Shown: positions 51,273-60,200, numbered from the stretch's first letter. The stretch: 64,000 nt of DNA from Beutenbergia cavernae DSM 12333 (GCF_000023105.1 NC_012669.1:3597025-3661024); one strand, 5' to 3'. The notes: generated from the letters alone by a model not told the origin. Program-made: numbers and translations.

Positions 51273-52739
51273 TCAGCGGCGCGCGCCCCACACGGACGTG
51301 CCGGCGTCGGACACCGCGGAGAACGTCACCGACCACGCCTCGAGATCGGGGTCCCACTGCGTCGCGGCGACACCGGAGTACGTGACGTCGTCGAGCTCGA
51401 GGACCACGTGCGAGCGGCCGGTGAGCCGCCAGCGGCCGGTGTGCTCCCCGGTGACGCGTCCGTTCCGCGTCAGCGTCACCGGGCGGGACTCGGCGATCTC
51501 GGGGCCGATGGGCTTCGCCATCGTCACCACCTCGTAGTCGCCGGCGACGTCGTGGCGACCGAGGCCACCGAGGCGCTCCCCGGCGTACCGGAACGGGAGG
51601 ACGACGGGCCAGCCGGACCGGGTCATGGCGAGCCGGTGGACGCGCACGTTGTGGATCTCGCCCGTGCCGGGGAAGCGGGTGTGGAACGCGAGGAACGCGT
51701 CGCCCGACTCCTCGTCGTACCAGGGCGAGCAGCCGCCGGGCGAGACGTATCCCGTTCCGGGTGCGCCGTCCGGCGTCCGGAAGCGGACGTTGCCGGCGAT
51801 CTTCGTGCCGTGGGGCGCGATCGTGACGTCGTCGAACAGCGGCAGGTCGGGATCCGCCTTGACCGTCGACATGTCCGTGCCGGAGATGTCGAACCACGGA
51901 CCCTCCGGCGTCCGCGCGCGGGACACGCGGATGTTGTAGCCGCCCGCGGCGTCGAGGCCGCCGAACGTCACGAACAGGTAGTAGTAGCGGGTGCCGGGGT
52001 GGTACATGATCGCCGGGCCCTCGATGCGGGCGTGGTTGCCGCCCATGAGGTGCCGCCCGTACCCCTGCCCCGGGACGGGCTTCGCCGTCGCCGGGTCGAG
52101 CTCGAGCAGGAGGATGCCACCGGAGAACGAGCCGTAGACCATCCACCAGGTGCCGTCGTCGTCGGCGAACACATCGGCGTCGATGACGTTGGGGTGGACC
52201 CACGGGTCGTACGCCTCGCCCGGCTCCTCGCTCGTGCCGTCGTCCTGCCCGGAGCGCAGGATGATGCCGAGGTCGCGGTACGGGCCGGTGACCTCGTCGG
52301 CGACGGCGACGCCGAGCCCTGACCGCGGCGACGTCCCCTCGCACGCGCAGTAGTAGTAGTAGAAGCGGCCGTCCGGGAGCCGGCTGACGTCCGGCGCCCA
52401 GAGCGTCGTCGTCCGGGCCCACTCGAGCACCTCGGCGAGCTCGACGGTGACGTCGTCGAACAGCGGGTTCTCCGGCGTCACGCCGTCGTAGGCGATCTGG
52501 TCCCAGGCGAACAGATCTTCCGTGGAAGCGGCGGCGGCGTGGGAACCGAAGACGTAGTAGCGGCCGCCGGTTCGGACGACGTCGGGGTCGTGGACGGTCG
52601 CGTCCACATAGGTGGGCGGATGGCCGGGGCGGCCCCCTCCGGCGTGTGCGGCGGCCGGACCGAGGGCGAGAGCGCCGGCGGCTGCGGCCGTGCCGCCGAG
52701 CATCACGCGGCGAGTGAGCGGGGCGTCGATCGAGGGCAT
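51273..52739 (-). CDS. Exported GH43 endo-arabinanase-like glycosidase
   Basis: A 488-residue glycoside hydrolase with a Tat-type signal peptide (TRRVMLGGTAAAAG, cleavage about residue 34). GH43 five-bladed propeller residues are the general-base Asp51 in VHDPDVV, the acidic pair in NVIDADVF (about 187-189), and the general-acid Glu240 in ARIEGPAIMYH. A C-terminal beta domain (about 390-488) matches the extra domain of Abn2-type arabinanases. It would degrade arabinan outside the cell, feeding abfA and araBDA. Its promoter has the abfA-like palindrome and tandem hairpin repeats. Confidence 0.9.
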   Translation of the reverse strand: MPSIDAPLTRRVMLGGTAAAAGALALGPAAAHAGGGRPGHPPTYVDATVHDPDVVRTGGRYYVFGSHAAAASTEDLFAWDQIAYDGVTPENPLFDDVTVELAEVLEWARTTTLWAPDVSRLPDGRFYYYYCACEGTSPRSGLGVAVADEVTGPYRDLGIILRSGQDDGTSEEPGEAYDPWVHPNVIDADVFADDDGTWWMVYGSFSGGILLLELDPATAKPVPGQGYGRHLMGGNHARIEGPAIMYHPGTRYYYLFVTFGGLDAAGGYNIRVSRARTPEGPWFDISGTDMSTVKADPDLPLFDDVTIAPHGTKIAGNVRFRTPDGAPGTGYVSPGGCSPWYDEESGDAFLAFHTRFPGTGEIHNVRVHRLAMTRSGWPVVLPFRYAGERLGGLGRHDVAGDYEVVTMAKPIGPEIAESRPVTLTRNGRVTGEHTGRWRLTGRSHVVLELDDVTYSGVAATQWDPDLEAWSVTFSAVSDAGTSVWGARR

Positions 52740-52776
52740 CTCAACAACTCCTTCGGTGCTGGTGCGATGAGTCACC

Positions 52777-52806
52777 ACCGTAGGAGTCTGGATTACATCG
52801 ATGCAA
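52777..52806 (-). promoter_or_regulatory. GH43 promoter with LacI-type operator
   Basis: A leftward TACGGT -10 (52782-52777) is preceded by TTACATCGATGCAA (52793-52806), matching the abfA palindrome except for one base in the arm. The position, over the -35 zone, parallels abfA. Confidence 0.6.
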
Positions 52807-52866
52807 GGGTTCGCGGGCGGCCGGATCACGGACCCCGGGGGCGGGGCCACCCGGTCACCCCGCCGT

Positions 52867-53060
52867 GACCGTGTGATTCGTCCCTCGAGGGCCCGACACG
52901 GAGGACGAACCACACGCTCGCACCACCGCCCACACTGACCGTGTGGTTCGTCCTGCGAAGGCCCGACACACAGGACGAACCACACGCTCGCACCACCGCC
53001 CACACTGGCCGTGTGGTTCGTCCCGCGAAGGCCCGACACACAGGACGAACCAGAGGGTCG
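52867..53060. repeat. Tandem 70-bp hairpin repeats upstream of GH43
   Basis: Three head-to-tail units start at 52867, 52937 and 53007; the third is partial. In unit 2 the arm CGTGTGGTTCGTCCT (52940-52954) pairs perfectly with 52972-52986 around a 17-nt loop. The 437-bp gap between GH43 and the FMN oxidoreductase (52740-53176) holds the GH43 promoter, these repeats and the oxidoreductase leader, and no other gene. Confidence 0.85.
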
Positions 53061-53176
53061 CGCAGGGTGAGAACCCGATCCCTGGACCGCCCTGCGCTTT
53101 GACACGTTTCATGACTAGGGTGCTCACAGACAGCACCGGCGCGCGCGCGCCGACCCCAGCCGACGGTGAGGCATCG

Positions 53177-54388
53177 ATGGTCCAGCGCCAGCTCCCGAAG
53201 TGGCAGGAGCTCGCACCGCTCCTGCGGACGAAGCCCTTCGACCCCGACCCGGTCCGACGGCGCCTCGCGAAGGCGCTCACGATCCCCGAGCTGCGCCGGC
53301 TCGCGCTGCGCCGCACGCCGCGGTCGGTGTTCGACTACACGGACGGTGCCGCCGAGGCCGAGATCAGCCTGCGCCGCGCCCGCGCCGCGTTCCGCTCGGT
53401 CGAGTTCCAGCCGTCGATCCTGCACGACGTGTCCGACCTCTCGACGGCGACGCCGATGCTCGGCGTCGACTCGGCCCTGCCGTTCGCGTTCGCCCCCACC
53501 GGCTTCACCCGCATGATGCAGACCCAGGGCGAGTCCGCCGTCGTCCGGGTCGCCGGGCGGCGCGGCATCCCCTACGCCCTCTCCACCATGGGCACCACCT
53601 CGATCGAGGACGTGGCAGCGGCGTCACCGGAGGCGCGCAAGTGGTTCCAGCTGTACGTGTGGCGCGACCGGTCGGCGGGCGAGGACCTCATGGCCCGCGC
53701 CCGCGCGGCCGGGTACGAGGCGCTCGTCCTCACCGTCGACGTCCCCGTGGCGGGCGCCCGGCTGCGTGACGCGCGGAACGGCTTCTCGATCCCGCCGGCG
53801 CTCACCCTGAAGACGATCGCGGACGGCGCGACGCACCCCTCGTGGTGGATCGACCTCCTGACGACGCCGCCGCTGCAGTTCGCGTCGCTCGAGTCGTGGG
53901 ACGGCACCATCGCCGACCTGCTCGACGCGCTGTTCGACCCGACGATGACGATGGCGGACCTCGAGTGGATCCGCTCGCAGTGGGACGGCCCGCTCGTCAT
54001 CAAGGGCATCCAGACGCTCGACGACGCGCGGCGGGTCGCCGATGCGGGCGCCGACGCGATCATCCTGTCCAACCACGGCGGCCGGCAGCTCGACCGGGCA
54101 CCGGTCCCGCTGCGGCTGGTGCCGGACACGCGCGAAGCGGTGGGCGACCGCACCGAGGTGTGGGTCGACACCGGCATCCTCTCGGGGGCCGACGTCGTCG
54201 CCGCGATCGCTCTCGGCGCCCACGCGACCCTCGTCGGCCGGGCGTACCTGTACGGGCTCATGGCGGGCGGGGAACGCGGCGTCGAGCGCGCCGTCGACAT
54301 CCTCGAGGCGGAGGTCCGGCGCACGATGAAGCTGCTCGGCGTCAACGACATCGCGTCGCTCGGGCCGCAGCACGTGCGCCTGCCCTGA
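53177..54388 (+). CDS. FMN-dependent alpha-hydroxy-acid dehydrogenase (LldD-like)
   Basis: A 403-residue FMN enzyme of the L-lactate dehydrogenase/glycolate oxidase family. The FMN/substrate motifs are FDYTDGAAEAEI, FAPTGFTRMMQ, the FMN-contacting Lys in LVIKGIQTLDDAR and the active-site His/Arg loop ILSNHGGRQLDRAP (catalytic His within SNHGG). GTGAGG lies before the ATG at 53177. Lactate or another 2-hydroxy acid is the probable substrate; mycofactocin-type MftD is less likely because no mft genes are near. Divergent from GH43. Confidence 0.88.
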   Translation: MVQRQLPKWQELAPLLRTKPFDPDPVRRRLAKALTIPELRRLALRRTPRSVFDYTDGAAEAEISLRRARAAFRSVEFQPSILHDVSDLSTATPMLGVDSALPFAFAPTGFTRMMQTQGESAVVRVAGRRGIPYALSTMGTTSIEDVAAASPEARKWFQLYVWRDRSAGEDLMARARAAGYEALVLTVDVPVAGARLRDARNGFSIPPALTLKTIADGATHPSWWIDLLTTPPLQFASLESWDGTIADLLDALFDPTMTMADLEWIRSQWDGPLVIKGIQTLDDARRVADAGADAIILSNHGGRQLDRAPVPLRLVPDTREAVGDRTEVWVDTGILSGADVVAAIALGAHATLVGRAYLYGLMAGGERGVERAVDILEAEVRRTMKLLGVNDIASLGPQHVRLP

Positions 54389-54411
54389 GCGCCACGTCCC
54401 GCGCCGCTCAG
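54385..54411. terminator. Terminator formed by two convergent stop codons
   Basis: The stem CTGAGCG/CGCTCAG (7 bp, 13-nt loop) contains the TGA of the oxidoreductase and the complement of the next gene stop. Confidence 0.45.
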
Positions 54412-55346
54412 TCGGTGGCGAGCTCGGCGAGCCGTTCCGTCGCGAGGCACGAGACGAGGCACCGCTCCTTGCGGTCGCCGAGCAGCTGAGCCGTCCACGT
54501 CGTCAACCCGCCGTCGCCGATCTCGGCGGCGCCGTCGTCGGCCACCAGACGCAGCGCGACGCCCGTGTAGTAGCCCCGACCTCGTTCGCGCGACGCGTCC
54601 TCGACGACGGGAACCTCGCCGTCGGCCACGGCCGGCAGCACGGCATCGCGCCAGCGTTCCGCGACGACGGCGTCGTCCCCGAGCACCGTGAACTCGATGC
54701 GCGGCCGCCGGTGCGGGATCGTGCTGCCGAGCATCGTCTGCCAGACCCGGACGTGCCGCGTCAGCAGCCCCGCCTCCGTGCGCCCGGACCCGGTGTCGCG
54801 CGCGCTCGAGACGAGCGCGAGGAGCCGGAAGTGGGACGCGGCGCCCGGGCCGAAGTCCTGGGCGCGGAGCTGACGGTGGATCGCCGCGAGGTGCACCTGC
54901 TCGCCGCGAGGCGCTCCCGACCGCCGCGCCGCCGCTTCCACGGCCAGCACGTTCGTGGAGTCGCTCACGACCTCCGTGAGCCGGGTCGTCGTGACGATGC
55001 GGCGTTCGCTGACCGGGCCGACGGCGACGGCCGTGCCCAGCGGCGCGACGGGAGAGAGCTCGACGCCGGCGACGTCGTCCGGCACGAGATCCCACAGGCG
55101 CGCCTCCAGCGCGGCGACGCGCCGAGGGTCGGACGTCGCCGGGCGGACGAACCGGTCCTGCTGCCATCGCGCGACGACGTCGGCCGGTCGGGTGGCGTGC
55201 GCCCGGGCCGCCGTGACGTCCTGCAGCAGCGTGCGAACGTCGGCGGCACCGAGCCCGGCCTCGAGGAGCTCGCGTGTGCCCGGGGCCACCTCGCGCCAGA
55301 CGCGCGCTGACGCCTGCCGGCCGGTGTTCTCGTCGTCTCCGCGCAT
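54408..55346 (-). CDS. Orphan protein with HisRS/HisZ-like C-terminal motifs
   Basis: A 312-residue cytoplasmic protein I cannot assign to a named family. The C-terminal third has RGRGYYTGVALRLV and AEIGDGGLTTWTAQLL followed by CLVSCLATERLAEL, an arrangement resembling the class II histidyl-tRNA synthetase/HisZ core (GLDYYTG, GGRYD, motif 3). The N-terminal part does not show clear motif 1 or 2, and no anticodon domain is present. It may be a HisZ-like regulator or an enzyme acting on a His-like substrate. The ATG at 55346 is chosen by coding character; the longer frame overlaps tspO. Confidence 0.6.
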   Translation of the reverse strand: MRGDDENTGRQASARVWREVAPGTRELLEAGLGAADVRTLLQDVTAARAHATRPADVVARWQQDRFVRPATSDPRRVAALEARLWDLVPDDVAGVELSPVAPLGTAVAVGPVSERRIVTTTRLTEVVSDSTNVLAVEAAARRSGAPRGEQVHLAAIHRQLRAQDFGPGAASHFRLLALVSSARDTGSGRTEAGLLTRHVRVWQTMLGSTIPHRRPRIEFTVLGDDAVVAERWRDAVLPAVADGEVPVVEDASRERGRGYYTGVALRLVADDGAAEIGDGGLTTWTAQLLGDRKERCLVSCLATERLAELATD

Positions 55347-55512
55347 CGGGCCATCCCAGCACGCCGACGTCGCCAGGTCCCGCCGATATCGCCGCCACGC
55401 GCACGGCCCGCCCGGCCGGGTCGACGCGCGGCGCCCGATGCCGTGGACCCAGCACGCGTGCCGGGAGGCCGCTGCGGATGCCGCGAGCACGCGTTCGCAC
55501 CAGCATGGGGCG

Positions 55513-56505
55513 ATGACCGACGCCGAGGCACAGCGAGGGGCAGGGGCAGACGCAGGGCCGGAGGACGCGAGTGCGGCGCGGCCGGGCGAGGCGCAGGCGG
55601 GCGAGGCGCAGGCGGGCGCGGCCGCCGACGAGGCGCAGACCGACGAGGCGCGGGCGGGCGAGGCGCAGGCGGGCGAGTCGGCCGCCGGCGTGGCGCGGCC
55701 GCAGGCGGCCGACGACACCCCCCGCACGACGGACCGCGTCCGGCAGGTCGCCGTCGCCGCGAGCGCCGTGCTCGCCGTGGCCGGCTCCGCGCTCGGCTCG
55801 GGCGCCTTCGGAGGCACGCAGATCCAGGACGCGGCGGGCGGCGCGCTCGCCGCCGACGCGACAGTCCTCGCGCCCGGCTCCGGAGCCTTCGCGATCTGGA
55901 CTGCCGTGTACCTCGGCCTGGTCGCCGTCGCCGTCGTGCAGCTCCTGCCCGGGCGCGGGACGGACGAGGCTCATCGCGCGACCGGCTGGCTGCTCGCCGC
56001 CTCGATGCTCCTCAACGCCGCCTGGATCCTGCTCGCCCAGGCGGGTCAGCTCGTGCTGACGGTCGCCGTCATCGTCGTGCTCGTGGTCGTGCTCGGCGCG
56101 CTCGCGCACCTCCTGGTGACGCGTCCCGCGCGGCGCCGGCTCGACGTCGTCGTGCTCGAGGCGACCACGGGGCTGTACCTCGGCTGGGCGAGCGTGGCGA
56201 CGGCGGCCGACGTCGCGGCGACGCTCACCGACGCCGGGCTGACCGCCGAAGGGGCCGCGGAGCACGTCTGGGGAGTGGCCGTCGTCGCGCAGGTCGCCGC
56301 GGTGGCCGTGGCCGCGTGCCTCGCGACGGCGAGCCGGCGCCTCCTCGCCGCAGCGATCGGGATCGCCGCGGCGTGGGGACTCGGCTGGATCGCCCTCGGC
56401 CGGCTGGCGGCGGGACCCGAGTCGCCGCCGGTGGCGATCGCGGCGACTGTCGCTGCCCTGGTCGTGCTCGTCGTCGCGGTCACCGCCGTCGTCAGGCGGC
56501 GGTGA
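55513..56505 (+). CDS. TspO/MBR-like tryptophan-rich sensory membrane protein
   Basis: A 330-residue membrane protein. After a long N-terminal, Ala/Glu/Gly-rich repeat region (about residues 15-65, five GEAQAG-like units), helices begin around residue 78. Motifs GALAADATVLAPGSGAFAIW and AVYLGLVAVAVVQLLP and SMLLNAAWILLAQAG match the TspO-like tryptophan-rich sensory family in actinobacteria. The C-terminus has more helices than classical five-helix TspO. The ligand may be porphyrin or another hydrophobic molecule; unknown. The ATG at 55513 could be replaced by a later start beyond the repeats. Confidence 0.78.
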   Translation: MTDAEAQRGAGADAGPEDASAARPGEAQAGEAQAGAAADEAQTDEARAGEAQAGESAAGVARPQAADDTPRTTDRVRQVAVAASAVLAVAGSALGSGAFGGTQIQDAAGGALAADATVLAPGSGAFAIWTAVYLGLVAVAVVQLLPGRGTDEAHRATGWLLAASMLLNAAWILLAQAGQLVLTVAVIVVLVVVLGALAHLLVTRPARRRLDVVVLEATTGLYLGWASVATAADVAATLTDAGLTAEGAAEHVWGVAVVAQVAAVAVAACLATASRRLLAAAIGIAAAWGLGWIALGRLAAGPESPPVAIAATVAALVVLVVAVTAVVRRR

Positions 56506-56529
56506 CAGCGGTCGCCCGACGGCGCACGC

Positions 56530-56838
56530 TCAGCGCGTGAGGTCGTCCTTCGCGTCCGTCGCAGCCTCCCGCGCCCCGGCGGCGGCGTCCTGCGCCGTGT
56601 CGGCAGCGCCGGCTGCGGCGTCCTGCGCCGTGTCGGCGGCCCCGGCCGCGGCGTCGTCCGCACCGTCGAACATGCCGGACACCTTCTCCTTGGCGTCGTC
56701 GAACGCGTCGCTCGCCTTCTCCTTGGCGTCGTCGAACGCGTCGCTCGCCTTGTCCTTCGCCTCCTCGAAGAAGTCGCCGGCCTTCTCGGCGGCGTCTCCG
56801 ATGGCGTCCTTGGCCTTGTCGAAGAAGTTCTCGGACAT
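56530..56838 (-). CDS. LEA-like amphipathic repeat protein
   Basis: A 102-residue, Ala/Asp/Lys-rich protein made of approximate 11-residue amphipathic repeats (KAGDFFEEAKDKASDAFDDA; DAFDDAKEKAS twice; GAADTAQDAAA twice), with no Cys or Trp. This composition is typical of group 3 LEA or YtxH/CsbD-like stress proteins that protect membranes or proteins on drying or freezing, and coiled-coil formation is likely. GGGAGG lies before the ATG at 56838. It is divergent from the uridine kinase gene. The function is inferred from composition only. Confidence 0.78.
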   Translation of the reverse strand: MSENFFDKAKDAIGDAAEKAGDFFEEAKDKASDAFDDAKEKASDAFDDAKEKVSGMFDGADDAAAGAADTAQDAAAGAADTAQDAAAGAREAATDAKDDLTR

Positions 56839-56973
56839 CGCCCATCCTCCCGCTCGGTCTCGTGACGAGAGCAAGCATGGAGGTGGGGGCGGTGGGCCAC
56901 AACCGGAGCGCGGGAGGTCGTCGCCACGGCGGCGGGCGCCGTCGGTGTCGCCGTCGCTCGGTAGACTCCCGTG

Positions 56974-57666
56974 GTGCCCTTCCCGACGACGCCCGAGCCC
57001 GCGTCGCCGGCCGATCCTCCCCTCTTCGACCTGCCGTCCGGCGCCCGCGTCCCGCGCCGCCGAGTCGTGCTCGTGACGGGTCCGTCGGGTTCCGGGAAGA
57101 CGTCGCTCGCACGCCGGCTCGGCCTGCCCGTGGTCAACCTCGACGACTTCTACCGCGACGCCGACCACCCGGGCCTGCCGCGCCGGCACGGGATCGTCGA
57201 CTGGGACTCGCCGGCCACCTGGGACGTCGAGGCGGCCCACGCGGCCCTGCTGGACGCCTGCCGGTCCGACCGCGTCGACGTGCCGGTGTACGACATCCCG
57301 ACCTCGCAGCGCACCGGGACGCAGACCGTCGACCTCGACGCCGCCCCGCTCGTGCTGGCCGAGGGGATCTTCGCCGCCGAGCTGGTCGACCCGCTGAGCC
57401 GCGACGGCGTGCTCGCCGACGCCGTCCACCTCACGCAGGGCAGGCTCGTCACGTTCTGGCGGCGGCTCGCGCGCGACGTCGGCGAGTCGCGCAAGCCGAT
57501 CGCGGCCCTGCTGCGCCGCGGCACCCACCTGCTCCTCGCCGAACCCCGGATGGTGCGCCGGTGGGAGTCCCAGGGCACCCGGCCGCTGGCCGTCGAGGCC
57601 GCCGAGCACGAGCTGCGCGCCCTCGCGGCGCACGAGAGGACGCGACATGAGCGCCACCCCACCTGA
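56974..57666 (+). CDS. udk: Uridine kinase-like P-loop kinase
   Basis: A 230-residue nucleoside-kinase-like protein. The Walker A is VTGPSGSGKTSLARRL (about residues 33-48), followed by the Asp-containing LDDFYRDAD segment and IVDWDSPATWD typical of uridine kinases, and VYDIPTSQRTGTQTVDL then LVLAEGIFA. GTG codons occur at 56971 and 56974; TAGACT (56962-56967) lies 6 nt before the second, so the second is preferred as a leaderless start. Its last 20 bp overlap the beta-galactosidase gene, so the two are cotranscribed. Confidence 0.85.
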   Translation: MPFPTTPEPASPADPPLFDLPSGARVPRRRVVLVTGPSGSGKTSLARRLGLPVVNLDDFYRDADHPGLPRRHGIVDWDSPATWDVEAAHAALLDACRSDRVDVPVYDIPTSQRTGTQTVDLDAAPLVLAEGIFAAELVDPLSRDGVLADAVHLTQGRLVTFWRRLARDVGESRKPIAALLRRGTHLLLAEPRMVRRWESQGTRPLAVEAAEHELRALAAHERTRHERHPT

Positions 57667-59692
57667 GCCCGCGCCCGCCGTCGGGCCGGCCCCCGCGACC
57701 TGGCCTCTCGGCCTGCCCGGCATCGGGTACGGGGGCGACTACAACCCCGAGCAGTGGCCGCTCGAGGTCCGCGTCGAGGACGTCGAGCTCATGCGCGAGG
57801 CCGGCGTCACCATCGTGTCCGTCGGGATCTTCTCGTGGGCGATGCTGGAGCCGCGCGAGGGCGACTACGACTGGGCGTGGCTGGACGACGTCCTCGACCG
57901 CCTGGCCACGGGCGGCATCCGCGTCGCGCTCGCGACGGCGACGGCCACGCCGCCGCCGTGGCTGACGACGGCGCACCCCGAGATCCTGCCGCAGCGCGCC
58001 GACGGCACCGTGCTGCACCCCGGCGGGCGCGGGGCGTACGCCGTCACCCACCCGACGTACCGCGCCCACGTCCTCCGCATGACGCGCGCCGTCGCGGAGC
58101 GCTACGCCGCGCACCCGGCGCTGGCCCTGTGGCACGTGGACAACGAGCTCGGCTGCCACGTCCCGCGCGACTACTCCCCCGCCGCGGCTGCGGCGTTCCG
58201 CGCCTGGCTGCGCCGCCGCTACACCGACGTCGACACGCTCAACGCGGCGTGGGGCACCGCGTTCTGGTCGCAGCGCTACTCCGCGTTCGACGAGATCCTG
58301 CCGCCGCTCGCCGCGCCGACCTACGCGAACCCCACCCAACAGCTCGACTTCGCCCGGTTCTCCTCCGACGCCTGGCTCGACCACTACCGCGCGATCGTCG
58401 GCGTGCTGCGCGAGGTCACCCCGCACGTGCCGGCGACCACGAACCTCATGATGAGCGGCGCCGTCGCGATGGACTACCTGCGGTGGGGTCCGGAGCTCGA
58501 CGTCGTCGCGAACGACCACTACACGCTGGCAGCCGAGCCCCTGCGCCACGTCGACCTCGCGCTCTCCGCCGACATGACGCGCGGCGCCGCGCGGGGAGCT
58601 CCGTGGATCCTCATGGAGCACTCGACCTCGGCCGTGAACTGGCAGCCCCGCAACCGGGCGAAGGCTCCCGGCGAGATGCGCCGCAACTCGCTGGCGCACG
58701 TCGCTCGCGGCGCGGACTCGGTGATGTTCTTCCAGTGGCGAGCCTCCGCCGCGGGCGCCGAGAAGTACCACTCGGCGATGCTGCCGCACGCCGGCACCGA
58801 CACGCGGGTGTGGCGGGAGGTCGTCGCTCTCGGCGAGGACCTGCGCGCGCTCGCGCCGGTGGCGGGATCGCGCACCCAGGCACGGGCCGCCGTGGTCATG
58901 GACTACGAGGCGTGGTGGGCGGTCGGGCTGGACTCGCACCCGAGCGTCGACGTCACGCATCGCGACCAGCTCGACGCGTACTACGTGGCGCTGTGGGAGC
59001 GCGGGATCACGGTCGACGTCGTGCTCCCGGACGCTGACCTGGCGGGCTACGACCTGCTCGTGGTGCCCACGCTGTACCTCGTGGGCGACGACGGCGCCGC
59101 GAACCTGGCGGCCGCGGCGGCGCGTGGCGCCACGGTGCTCGTCACGTACTTCTCGGGCATCGTCGACACCAGCGACCACGTGCGGCTCGGCGGGTACCCC
59201 GGGGCGTTCCGCGACGTCCTCGGGGTGCTGACCGAGGAGTTCGCGCCGCTCCAGGAGGGCGAGACGGTCACGCTGGACGACGGCACACGGGCGGACGTGT
59301 GGACCGAGCACGTGCGCCTCGACGGCGCTGAGGCCGTGCGCTCGTTCGCCGACGGTCCCGCGGCGGGCGGTCCCGCCGTGACGCGTCGCGCCGTCGGGTC
59401 GGGCGCTGCGTGGTACGCCGCGACCCGGTTGGCCGACGACGGCGTGGGGCGCCTGGTCGAGGCGCTGCTCGCCGAGTCCGGGGTCGCTCCCGCCGCCGCG
59501 GCGCCCGCCGGGGTCGAGGTCGTGCGGCGGCGGCACGCCGACGACGGCGCGTCCTACCTGTTCGCGATCAACCACACCGGCTCCGACGCGCGCGTGGCGG
59601 CGTCAGGCACCGATCTGCTGACCGGCACCGCCTGGGACGGCGAGACGCCCGTGCCGGCGGGCGGCGTCGTCGTCCTCGCCGAACCCGCCTGA
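57647..59692 (+). CDS. GH42 beta-galactosidase
   Basis: A 681-residue GH42 enzyme without signal peptide. The acid/base Glu167 is in LWHVDNELGCH and the nucleophile Glu324 in ILMEHSTSAVNWQP; the N-terminal barrel start is GIGYGGDYNPEQWP. A Rossmann-like trimerisation domain and small C-terminal beta domain complete the family layout. It probably cleaves beta-galactosides or galacto-oligosaccharides brought in by transport. GAGAGGA precedes the ATG at 57647, which overlaps the uridine kinase gene by 20 bp. A perfect hairpin follows. Confidence 0.94.
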   Translation: MSATPPEPAPAVGPAPATWPLGLPGIGYGGDYNPEQWPLEVRVEDVELMREAGVTIVSVGIFSWAMLEPREGDYDWAWLDDVLDRLATGGIRVALATATATPPPWLTTAHPEILPQRADGTVLHPGGRGAYAVTHPTYRAHVLRMTRAVAERYAAHPALALWHVDNELGCHVPRDYSPAAAAAFRAWLRRRYTDVDTLNAAWGTAFWSQRYSAFDEILPPLAAPTYANPTQQLDFARFSSDAWLDHYRAIVGVLREVTPHVPATTNLMMSGAVAMDYLRWGPELDVVANDHYTLAAEPLRHVDLALSADMTRGAARGAPWILMEHSTSAVNWQPRNRAKAPGEMRRNSLAHVARGADSVMFFQWRASAAGAEKYHSAMLPHAGTDTRVWREVVALGEDLRALAPVAGSRTQARAAVVMDYEAWWAVGLDSHPSVDVTHRDQLDAYYVALWERGITVDVVLPDADLAGYDLLVVPTLYLVGDDGAANLAAAAARGATVLVTYFSGIVDTSDHVRLGGYPGAFRDVLGVLTEEFAPLQEGETVTLDDGTRADVWTEHVRLDGAEAVRSFADGPAAGGPAVTRRAVGSGAAWYAATRLADDGVGRLVEALLAESGVAPAAAAPAGVEVVRRRHADDGASYLFAINHTGSDARVAASGTDLLTGTAWDGETPVPAGGVVVLAEPA

Positions 59693-59704
59693 GAGCGTCG
59701 GACT

Positions 59705-59743
59705 GGGGTCGATCCGGGAGTCATGTGCTCCCGGATCGACCCC
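59705..59743. terminator. Perfect bidirectional terminator after the GH42 gene
   Basis: A perfect 16-bp stem (59705-59720 with 59728-59743) with a 7-nt loop. The stop of the leftward F420-type reductase gene lies inside it. Confidence 0.85.
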
Positions 59744-60143
59744 GGTCCTGACCTCCGGGCAGGTCAGCGGTCCCGCCGGCGACGGCGTCCATCCGGAGGA
59801 ACTCGGTCACGCGGAGAAGTCCCGGCGGGTGCGCCCGGCTGGGGAGGTCTCGGAACGCCTCGACCCGGCCGACCAGGCGCGGGGCGTCCAGGTCCACGTC
59901 CGCGCCGTCGACCCGCAGCCGCGCGCGGCCGGACGCCAGCACGTTCCGCACCCAGTCGGAGCCGGATCCGTAGACGAGCACGAACAGATACCCGCCGTCG
60001 ACCGGGTACGCGTCGAGCGGTGTTCGGTACGTCGTTCCCGAGGTCCGGCCGACGTGGGTCAGCACCGGCCACTTCCCGCTCGCGAGCGCTCGCGGGTTGA
60101 AGATGCGCTTGTTGATGTGCCCCCACCAGCCCGGCATCGGCAT
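59721..60143 (-). CDS. Deazaflavin (F420)-type nitroreductase/oxidoreductase
   Basis: A 140-residue protein of the split-beta-barrel deazaflavin-dependent family (Ddn-like). Motifs are [51 protein letters not shown] (only fragments cited: GRTSG, YGSGSDWVRNV, ASGRA). It probably uses F420H2 to reduce quinones or nitroaromatics. GGAGAGAGC precedes the ATG at 60143. It is divergent from a TetR gene with two palindromes between, so repression by that TetR is expected. The end of the gene lies in the terminator hairpin. Confidence 0.86.
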   Translation of the reverse strand: MPMPGWWGHINKRIFNPRALASGKWPVLTHVGRTSGTTYRTPLDAYPVDGGYLFVLVYGSGSDWVRNVLASGRARLRVDGADVDLDAPRLVGRVEAFRDLPSRAHPPGLLRVTEFLRMDAVAGGTADLPGGQDRGRSGST

Positions 60144-60200
60144 GTGCTCTCTCCTTCGTCCACGCGTGGTGGGTGCCTCCGTAACAGACGCCCACGTGAG

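Noticed and set aside
52867-53060. Possible CRISPR array in 70-bp units
   Set aside because: The whole 70-bp unit is repeated, so there are no unique spacers; each unit is a hairpin.
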